This document shows, in pieces, positions 7,606 through 17,700 of a stretch of DNA of 33,541 nucleotides. Each line of letters starts with the position of its first letter. Position 1 is the first letter of the stretch. Under the pieces are notes generated by a model, which made no database searches, was not told the origin of the DNA, and was given only the letters and a program-made list of their open reading frames with translations. The position numbers and the translations under genes were made by a program. The stretch lies in assembly GCA_964592255.1 (NCBI GenBank), contig CAZQCI010000013.1:1-33541 (forward strand), written 5' to 3'. The stretch is from CAZQCI01 sp964592255 (GTDB lineage: Bacteria > UBA10199 > SBBF01).

Positions 7606-8706
7606 ATGAAAAAAATTTTGGGAAAATACGACTTGCTGAATGTATCTTTTCTTTTTCTCTCCCCGTTAGCCGCCATCATAGGCATCGCTTGGCTTTATCA
7701 TCAAGGGGAGCCTCACTGGGGCAGCTGGGTTTTGGCCTTTATTATGTTGTATGCCACTGGCCTTGGAATCACAGCCGGTTATCACCGACTGCTATCCCAC
7801 AAAAGTTATGAAGCACACCCTGTCATTAAAATCATTCTTACTCTTTTAGCCGGAGCCTCATTTGAAGGATCTGCTAAAAATTGGTGCAGCGATCACCGCA
7901 CCCATCACCAATTTGTCGATACGGAAAAAGACCCTTACAATATTAAAAAAGGATTTTGGCATGCCCATATGGGCTGGATTCTTTTAGCCTTACCTACTCC
8001 ACGGACTTTTGAAAATATTAAGGATTTGGAAAAAGATGCCTTCATTCGTTTACAACACCGTTATTACTTTCCATTAGCTATTCTTGTCGGTTTTGCTTTA
8101 CCAACAGCCATTGCCGCATTGTGGGGTGATGCCTGGGGTGGTTTTTTTATCGCAGGAATGGCGCGTGTAGTTTTTAATCACCACGCCACCTTCTGTATTA
8201 ACTCTGTCTGCCATGTCTTTGGGTCGCAGCCCTATTCCACCCGCCATAGTTCGCGTGACAGCTGGATTGCCGCTGTACTCACGTACGGCGAAGGGTACCA
8301 TAACTTTCATCACGAATTTCCCACCGACTACCGTAACGGATTAAAAGTCCATCATTTCGATCCGGGTAAATGGCTGATTGACGCCTGTGCTAAATTCAAA
8401 CTGGCTTGGAATCTTAAAAAAGCACGACCAGAACTCATTCTTAAAAGCCGACTGGCCGTCCAACAAGAAAAAATAAACACAGGTCATTTAGAGCCCCTCT
8501 TTAGTAAAACCCGAATACGGGTGGAAGAATCTTATCAGCGTTGGATGGAAATGAAAGAAGAGTACCGAAATTTAAGAAAAAGAAAAATGGAAGCAATGCA
8601 TTTAAAAATTGAACACGTCAAAGAAGAGCTCCAAACCGCCCGTGCCCATTTTGAAAAAACTTTTCAAGAATGGCAATTACTAGTTAACCAATATTCGACA
8701 GTCTAA
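7606..8706 (+). CDS. acyl-CoA/acyl-lipid delta-9-type fatty acid desaturase
   Basis: Membrane di-iron enzyme that puts a cis double bond into a saturated acyl chain (stearoyl-CoA desaturase family). Three histidine boxes are visible: HRLLSH (H60, H65), DHRTHH (H97, H100, H101) and EGYHNFHHEFP (H232, H235, H236). The extra NHHATFCINSVCH block (191-203) corresponds to the NS..H segment of SCD enzymes. Four hydrophobic stretches surround the boxes (about 12-30, 40-57, 73-86 and 155-190). The catalytic part ends near residue 290. A charged helical extension follows, about residues 300-360, rich in E, K and R with heptad-like spacing, a likely coiled coil not usual in this family. Start ATG at 7606, with only a weak AGAG upstream. 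Electron donor unknown; none is encoded nearby. Confidence 0.9.
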   Translation: MKKILGKYDLLNVSFLFLSPLAAIIGIAWLYHQGEPHWGSWVLAFIMLYATGLGITAGYHRLLSHKSYEAHPVIKIILTLLAGASFEGSAKNWCSDHRTHHQFVDTEKDPYNIKKGFWHAHMGWILLALPTPRTFENIKDLEKDAFIRLQHRYYFPLAILVGFALPTAIAALWGDAWGGFFIAGMARVVFNHHATFCINSVCHVFGSQPYSTRHSSRDSWIAAVLTYGEGYHNFHHEFPTDYRNGLKVHHFDPGKWLIDACAKFKLAWNLKKARPELILKSRLAVQQEKINTGHLEPLFSKTRIRVEESYQRWMEMKEEYRNLRKRKMEAMHLKIEHVKEELQTARAHFEKTFQEWQLLVNQYSTV

Positions 8707-8783
8707 CCTCCACGTCAGCCATTTAAGTTCTCAAGCACACACGCGCTATCATTGGATATATTCTAGGATGGAAATATTCAAAA

Positions 8784-11700
8784 TTATACGGCTACAGCTA
8801 AAGTCCCTGCTCCCTCAACTAGAGGCGCAAAAGTGATATCGGATTGATTATCTCCCTGCGTGGGGACAACTGATGGGGTTACATCTTCTATCGCTAGTGT
8901 CTGCCCTGTAATTCCAGACCATAAACCTACAAGACAATCAGGCCCTTGGTTGGCCGCATTTAACAAGGCATCCACTTGATCTGATGTAAGGTTGTTGACA
9001 AAATCAGGATTGGCCAGTTGGTCATAAATAAAAGAAATGTGTTCGGAGAAAAACACATACGTCTCAACAAGAGAACGAAGTGCGTCAACACCTGTTGTTC
9101 TTTGAGTAGGCTTGGCAGAAGTCACTACCCTAACTGATGCCTGAAGCGAAGCATGAGATCCTTGACCTCCTCCATGCCCTCCGCTGCCGGAACGGGATGT
9201 GGGAGCTACTGGATCCAGCCAACGAGCCACTCCATTTTGCTGCACCCATTGACGCACTTGGTGATTTTCGTTTGCGTCATAATGATTCTCTCTCAATTGA
9301 GCCAAACGTTCTTTTTCAGGCAGTCCAATATTCGGTTTACCCAAAATACGAATAAAACGCTGAAGGTTCTCTTGAGGAATCTGATCAAACACAAGGCTTA
9401 AGTCATGATAACCCTGTAAACGATCTTGCTCTTGAGTGTAGACGGAGCGTGATACCAATCCTTCCAACACTTGGGCCCTAACAGCCCAAGGGGTTTGATC
9501 TTGCAACATTAAACCAATAACCGATTCCGCAAATGTCTGGGCCAAACCCTCACGGCGGCGCTCATAAACAAACAAGGCCGCTTGCATCATATTCTGCGCC
9601 ACACTCCCCACTTCTTCAGAAGAGGCCGTAGCTGATGAGGCCACATAAGTCCTTAATCCCCAAAGCATGACATAACCAAATGCCGTATGATGCACATCAC
9701 TGGAATTAAATTGGCTGAGTGCTTTATGAATGACAGAGGCTTGGTCATAATTGGTCATGAATTGAGTCAACCAATCATCTAAAGGGGCCATATCCAAATT
9801 TAAACTGGATGCCGGGTCAAGCCCGGCATGACGACTCTCCGTTCTATCAAGAGAAATTCCCTGAGTTTTTTCAGAAGGAAATAAGTATTGATTGGGGTTT
9901 CCAGGCACACGCTTATAATAGGCGTTAGTAATGGAAACATTTCGGCCCAGAAAATTATGGGTTTCAGGATCCGGGGATAAATCCACTTTAAAAAAGTGGG
10001 TTTGGCCCTTAGCCTCCTCAAAAGTGGGCGGCAAATGGCGGAGATAAATACTCACACCGTCGGAAGTTTGAGATATTTCCGTCTTAACAATGCTGGAATC
10101 AAAAGCATCTTCTCCTTCTACGCGCCAACTATCATCAAGAACACGGACAATACGGCCTTCAGCATTTAATAAAATATCAAAACAAATTTCTGCGTCAGTC
10201 AAATGGACGGGTCTAAAAAAATAACGGTAAGCATGAAAACCAGGTTGTAGTTGGCCCCGTTCGGCATAGTCCCCTGAAACATCTTGAATACGTCCGCCAC
10301 CTAAGGCTTCGGTTGCAGCCCTAGCGCGTTCAAAAGTAACACGCATAGGCCATTGCGGGGGGGCATAGAATGTATCCAAACCCAATTCAAAGCCGCGCAA
10401 CATGCGAACCTTAGGATCGCCCTCATGGCCAGGGAGAGTCTCAAATTCCATTACATAACGCCGTCGATGATTTTGAGGATGCACTAAAACCACCGTATCC
10501 CCAATGCCACGCGCTACATTAAAAGGGGTTTCATGCCACTGATCAGGGGCGTCTTTATACTCTTCGCGATAACGCACCTTCATCTGATTCCCCATGGGAA
10601 TAGGAATAGAATCTAAGGAGGAAGCCCCCACTTCGGACAGATGCGGCAATGGATACTCCACCTGCAAATACTTGCCCGTCTTGGCTCCGGCAGCGTCACG
10701 TTCCGCTAAAGTCCAACGATAAAGAGTTTTCCCATCTTCTTCAACGCGTTGACGTGCCCCTTCAATTTGAAAAGTCTCCTCTGTTTCGCCCACACGATTA
10801 TATAAGTCTTCGAGGCGCGCCCGAGCGATACGCCCCCGTTTTTGAGGGGAAGACCAACGCACTTCAGAGCTATCCTTCTTCAAAGAAGTTGCGTCATAAA
10901 AACCAAAAAGTGCGTCATTTTTTAAAAGCGTATCTACAGGACCTGAAGCTACCCCCTCGTAAGACATCAAATCTAGAGTACGAACAAGTCCTTCTCCTTC
11001 AAACGGAGCAAAAAGATTAAGACGTTGTTGAGAGGAAGTAGGCCTTTGGTAGGTGGATGGAACATAAACCTGAACCGTTTTACCCGTCTGAGGGTCAGTC
11101 CCTACAAAACGAATGTTCAGTGGTTCACCACGCCGCCCATTGGGATCTAACACCCAAATAGGTAAAGCATCGCTTCTGGAAGATTGATAAGGCTGAATCC
11201 ACACCTGCATCAGCACACCATGACCATTGGTCAGCCACAAAGGAATAGGATGAAAAGAAGGAATCTGCTGTTTGCGATCTTGATAAAGAGGATATTGCTC
11301 CAACAAAGCCTTAAGTTCTTCCTGGGCTTTACGAAAACTTTCGATGCTTTCAGGTAATAATTGAAAATCACTTCCCCCTTCGGACAACCAGGAGTCTATC
11401 AAATGAACTATGGCAGATTTGTTGCCGACTACAGCATCCGGCAAAATCGTTTGCATGTCTTGCCAATCTTGCTCATTCACCAAATACGGAAGTAACGTTT
11501 TATCAGCAGCCTCTAGCGGTCCTTGAATATCAACAGGCTTGGCCGTTAATGCGGTTTGTCTATCCTGTTGAAACAAGTAACGACCGATATCACGCTCGGG
11601 GTCATAAACGCTGGGGGCTTTTCCCGGCATCTGAAAAACAGATCCCACCCATCCATCTTCATACAACCAATCGGGAGTCGCTGTGAGTTTACTTAAAGAC

Positions 11701-14700
11701 GTGTAAGGAATATCTACAAAACAGGGCTTATGTCCGGGCAAAACACTAGCCCTAAAAACTTTAGGATCGGCTCCTGGGGAAGGATCCATTTGAACAAAAA
11801 TCAAATCATTGCCACTGCCACGACGATAGCCTTGAAAAACTCCGGTCAATTTAACTCCACTGGCATCCCCCCAACTGATTTCAGCTCTTCCTTCTTCAAA
11901 ACTCAACTGATTGCCTTCCGTAATCGCATTAAAAGAAATCCAGGCCCCTTCTTGTTCATCCGAAAAAAGAGTTACTTGAGCCAGCCCCAACTCATCAACA
12001 TCCCATTGTGGAGCAGACGCATAACGCAAACCGCGTTCTTTAAGCTCTACAAGGCCGGCTGCTTGGGCATGAGCATAATCTCTAAAACCACTGATGGCTT
12101 CACGCTGACGGCGGATCAATTGGGCGCGGTTAGTACCCGCCACTTGATGCAAAACAAAAAACCCTCCTCTACCGGGAAGAGGCAAAGAATAAAGTCGTGT
12201 TGTTCCCGGAGGCACTGGAACCAGTTGATGGGTTAACGGCCCCATTTGATAAAAGAGAGTTTGAATTTTTTGGCCATTCCATTCGGCATGATGATCCAAA
12301 ACTTGCCGCAAACCTTCTGTGCCCGCAGGACGCCACCGGAGCGGGTCTCTCAAATCGGTGTTGTAAATAAACTCTTGTTCAAACAAAAGAGGAACGCCAT
12401 TGGCAACAAGCTGAATACGAACCGTTCGGGCCTGATCACTCAGAGGCGCACCAGATGTCCTTGCAACATCAACTCGTTCCGCTACTTCCATCATGCGATG
12501 CATGGAATCCAAAGTAGGATACAAAACGGTGTCGGAAGATAAGGAATGAATGAGTTCCGCCAGACGACTATCTTTGGCGAAACGAGCCCGTTCCAAATCC
12601 ACAGGAAGAAACGATTCACCCCGAGGCCGTGTGGCACGTACACCCAATAACGGCGCAGGCATCGTTATTTTCTCTTCTTCCGTCAATCGCACAAAGTCGC
12701 CGGGCACGGTTGCTTCTACCAATTTTGTGCCAACCATTTGGCCCGCTCGACAAGTTAAACGATATTCTAAAAGTTGATCCCCCTGACGAACACGCGTTCG
12801 AAGGACATCCCCTTCCCGTAGAGGTGTGGTCGGCAGTATTGTCGTTTGCAATCGGCCGTCACCAACCCAAGCAAGCCCCTTGAACAGATAGCCCCCATCT
12901 TGAGGCACACCTATCCATTGCAATTGGTCAAAACCTCCCAATTGAAGATTACTGGAGGCTTGCCAACCCTTCTCAGCCAATGAAAGAGACAATTGGCTTT
13001 CAATGGCACCAAAAGGAAAAATAGATGTTGTTACGGTAAAAGAAGAGCTCCAAGCTTGATCAACTATTGAAGGGTGAGATTTCAAATTAATAACCGTGCC
13101 ATCCTTGATCAAGTCGATGGAAGAAATCAGAACTTGCCCCGCTTCTTTTTGCTGCCACGTCGCACGTAAGCGTGCTTTTTGTACGGGTAACGTTAATTCA
13201 GAAACTTGCACCAGATTTAAAGAGACATCGTCTGCCCCCGCAACCGACGATAAAGAAGCGATGTAAACACGCCGATCCAAATATTGATGAGGGCGATCTT
13301 GCCAAGCTAATTCAAGGGGTTCATTCCAACGATAAGTTCGTTTCTCTGAAAGAGGGAAGGCTGTTGTTTTAGTACCAACGCTCCAACTGGCCTCTTCAAG
13401 AGTATACTCTCCTGGCTTTTCAACCTTTAACTTCACATGAATGGTTTCACCACTAGACAAGCGATAACGTCTATTTTCGTAATAAAACCCTGTTAATGAA
13501 TGTTTGTAGGCCCCCTCCTGTGATTGAGAGGTTTTTTCTTTATCCAGCACACGCGTCAGGGTCATGGCATAATCACGACTAACTTGAACCCCACGAGGTG
13601 AGGATGAAGATTGAAGCCCATTCCAAGTTAAGGAATGGCTTGTAAGCATTTTTCTATCTTGCGTATTATACCAATCCCAAGAATCTTCCGTTAGATTGGT
13701 TGGTCGTTGATGAGACCCATTCCAAGTCAGTTCCATTTCAGATAGCCGAGCATCCGCAACGCAACTGGAAAGAGAAACCATTACCACAGATCCATCGGGG
13801 AAAGTATAATCGACAAGATCATCATGATAAGGATAGTTGTGTAGATCAGGCTCTGCGACAGTCCCCATAGCTTGAGGGGTTACGGGGTGATAAGCCAATC
13901 GGGCTTTAGCTTCAGTAGCAGCGTTAATAAAGTCTACAAGAACCTCATCGGGAGTTGTGTCATTTCGGCTTACTGTGAGATGCCAAGACCCCGTGGCAAA
14001 AGAAATAGTAGCGTTGTATACACTAAGTATGTGAGCAATAGCCGGACCAGCATAATGCAAACTCGCCAAATAACGGAGGCGATCGTCCCAGCCTGGCACA
14101 TCGATGCGTCGAGCCAATGCATCAAGCATAGAGGATAAAGAGGCATCTGTGTTTCCACTAATTGTTAATGATTGAATCTCCTTCCGTTGAGGGATAGTTC
14201 CAGTAATTGAAAAATATTTGCCGATCTTGAAAGAAAGACGCCTAGAGGAAAAAGAAAACTCCCCAACCTCTTCCCCTGCTTCAACGAGCTTGTATTTATC
14301 CCCTGCTTTTAATGGATTCCCTAAAGTATAGGTATAAGGAACACCTTTATAAAAAAGTGTGACAGTGCCACCTGACCTCAGAGTTTCCGGCTCTTCAAAC
14401 TGATAATCAGAATCATCTAAAGAATAGCGGGTTCCCGTAGGATAGGACACAACCCGACGTTCCACATTCATCGTCAAGCCTTGCGCATCAATGCTGGCAG
14501 CTTTATCGTCATAATGAGCAAAGTCTGGTTGATATTTTTGAAAAGCGTCATAAGCCCTTTCGATAGGGTCATCAAAATTAACGGAACCAACAGATAAAGA
14601 CTTGGCTGCAATTTCTGCCGGCTTAGGATAAACCTTGGTAAGTGCCACACCAGCAGAAGGAGCCGGGTCTGGCGCTCTGTAGAGACGATGGGTCTTCCAT

Positions 14701-17700
14701 GCTGTTTGTGGTAAAAAACTACCTCCGGTGTTGATTAAAATATTTGTCCCTTTAATTGTTATGCGGGACCCCTCTCGGCGAGTATCAACCAAAGGAAACC
14801 AACTAGTATGCGTTAAACTATTAAACAGTTTTGACTCTTCAGGAGTCAGTGTTAATTTATGAGAAGCTCCCTGAGCCGCTTCTAAGATTTTCTGAACAAG
14901 AGGAACCGAAGCCTCATTGAGAAAAAGATAAAATAATTCGTGGGCAGTCTCCATACTTTGCCCACACGTCAACAAACCTAGTCCTGCAGTGTCTCCCTGA
15001 AATAGAACTACACGATAAGTAAGGCCTGCATGCCCAGACTCACTAACAGTCAAATCTAAAACACCTGGCTCAGTACCTTTCAACTTTTTAAAAGCACCTA
15101 TGGTCAGCTCACCCATGGCTTGACCAGGAGGAACCACAATCTCTTCCAGCATATGAAACTCTGAGGTCATAACGTCACTCGATTGACCTTTTTGATGAGA
15201 ACAACGAAGGACAAGACCATTATTGATAACAACAGGGCCTGGACTTGTACCCGCTTCCGAAACAGCAAACCAATGCGGGGACGTCAATTTAAAATCAGCA
15301 AGTTGCTGTTCTGCAATGTTCAGACGGTGATCTAATAAGGCCGCTTGTCTCATGGCTTGTACAACATCCTCATGATCATAAGAGATGACCCTGGCTTTTA
15401 ATGATCCGTTGGAAAGAGCTAAAAAACAGATCCTCTTATCGCCATCAAATAAAAGAACAAATCGCCCTAGGGATCTGCTTCCACAATAAATCTCTACTAC
15501 CCCTGGTTCATCCCCTTGCAACTTACTAAAGTTAGCAGCCGTGATTTTCGGCATGGTTTTACGGCTGATAGGCTCTGTTATAGGTTTGGGGGAAGGTGCA
15601 ATAACTTCCGGTCCTGCTTCATAAAGATTAAAAACACGAGTTGGACTTGCCGCTCCATCAGAAGTTTTTGTTGAGTCGGTTAGATGAATATCCGTACCTT
15701 CAACACGTATAGCAGGACTACGGCCTTCTTCAGGAAACACCTGCATCCATTGGCCCGGTTCTCTTAAAAAATTAGCAAAGTCAGAAAAATCTTTATTCTC
15801 AATAATCGCATATTGTAACTGACCTTGCTCTACAGCTTTGAAGGGGGTTGCTCTGAGAAATGTATCAGGAAGAATACGGAACATCCAAGATTGTGTAGTC
15901 GGATTCAGAAGCAAAATGCCTTTTTGGCCCTGTTTACTTGTAAAAAAAACCGTTCGATACAATACGCTTGTATTGTTTCTATCTATAGTAATGATATCCA
16001 AAACCCCGGGGTCACCCCCTTTAATTAATAGAAGAGTGCTGTTATTGATGACTTCGAGGGCTTTACCAGTACGGGAATAAGGAAGAGGTAACTGCATGTG
16101 GGCCATTGTTTGACCTGTCTCCGAATTCACCATAAGAAAAGAATCTTCATGAGGAACAAATGTTACGAAAGAAGCAGGGCTCTCTTTCTGGGTACTATCA
16201 ACAAGTACCTGACCCCGGGCAACGTCATCAATGGAAGGTAATCCTAATTGTCTGACAAGGGAATAAGGCAAAGCCGAATCTAAATTATAATAAGTCCGCT
16301 TGTCCCCCGCAAGTGGAGTAAAAGTGAAAACACCCCTTAGCCCAGCCTGTTTCCTATATGAATACCAAGTAAATTCACGTGTGGTTTGGTCTGGAGGGGT
16401 CGATGATGTGTCTTTGCCTTGGACCTTGGGTTCAGCCAATACCTTACCAACCGAATTCAAGCTAATCCCTGAACGACTTTGACGAATGTATTGAATTAAT
16501 TCTTTATTATGTTCTGTATCGGGAATGAAGGTGGAAACCACTTGGCTACCCTCAACAGACAACAGGAATAAACCAATATTAGGACCCGATTGAGCAGCAA
16601 AATAAATATAAGGTTTTCTTGCAATATAAAAACTACCCAAACCTTTACTTTGGGCATAAGCCTCCAGCTCAGCCGCGGTTTGGGGGATAGAGCGAGAAGC
16701 TCCTGACGCTAAAGTGGCTTGTTGCGGAGAGGGGGCCTTCATCGTGGTCAACACTTGACGTTTACGTACATCAATGACTTTAAAAGTATCTCCTTCTGGT
16801 AAAAATAAAACATACGGTTGATGATCTTCGCCGACGCGACGACTTAATAGCTGCTCCACACCCAAAGCCATTTCTGTAGAAAAAGTAACAGGCTGCGCAG
16901 CTGAATTATCTAAACTCGCATAATGATTGATATTTAAACGGCTGAGAGCAGTAGCTGGAACAAATGGGAAAAACCCAAGTTGAAATACTGCCTCTCGCTC
17001 TCCACTTTTGTAAAAAAAACATCTAGGGTTGGATGCTGGATATTGTGCCTTGTGACTACGGAGATTAGTCCGAACTCGGTCATCCGCGCTATCAGTTACG
17101 TCTTCAAGCCCCTTTACTGACTCTCCTACAGGAGTTGCTCTTATGAAATGAATGATATCTCGATAATCTGGACTGTTTTCAAGAAATTCAAAAACTAAAC
17201 CTTCTCCTTCAATAGAAATAAGACATAAACCTATATCCGTTGCTCCTGTGGCCTCAAAATAAATATAAGGTTTATTTCCAACATAAAAAGTACCGGGCCC
17301 TTTTGCAGAAATATAAGCGTTAAAATCTTTTGCATTTTGAGGGATAGAAAAAGTTGCTGGAACAACCGAAGGAGGTGGAGACGATGGAGTGGATCCCACA
17401 CGTACACCTCTTCCTTTGCTTGGCCCAGCCGCTTTTGCTCCCTGCGGGGGCGGTAGAGCGACAGCTTCCGTTAAGGGAGCATCGGGGTTAAGACCTAAAG
17501 CAGCCACCATAGGATCGCTCAAATGAACTGCCATCTCACCATCGATAAGAGGAGTACTAGCAGTTGCAGAACCTCTAATGGAAATTCCTGACGGAGTTAC
17601 TATAGTCAGTTTTGGAAGTTTGCTTTTCATATTCCCTCTGAGGTTTTGTAAAAATGCCTCCTCACAAGGAAAATAACCACCTTTCTCACTGTCATACTTT

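Noticed and set aside
8707..8783. Terminator between the desaturase and giant gene A
   Set aside because: Only weak AT-rich complementarity, with no stem of useful length and no T-run.
9137..16482. Several plus-strand open frames of 60-170 codons opposite giant gene A
   Set aside because: No RBS, no domain features, and the opposite strand is continuously coding with paralog support.
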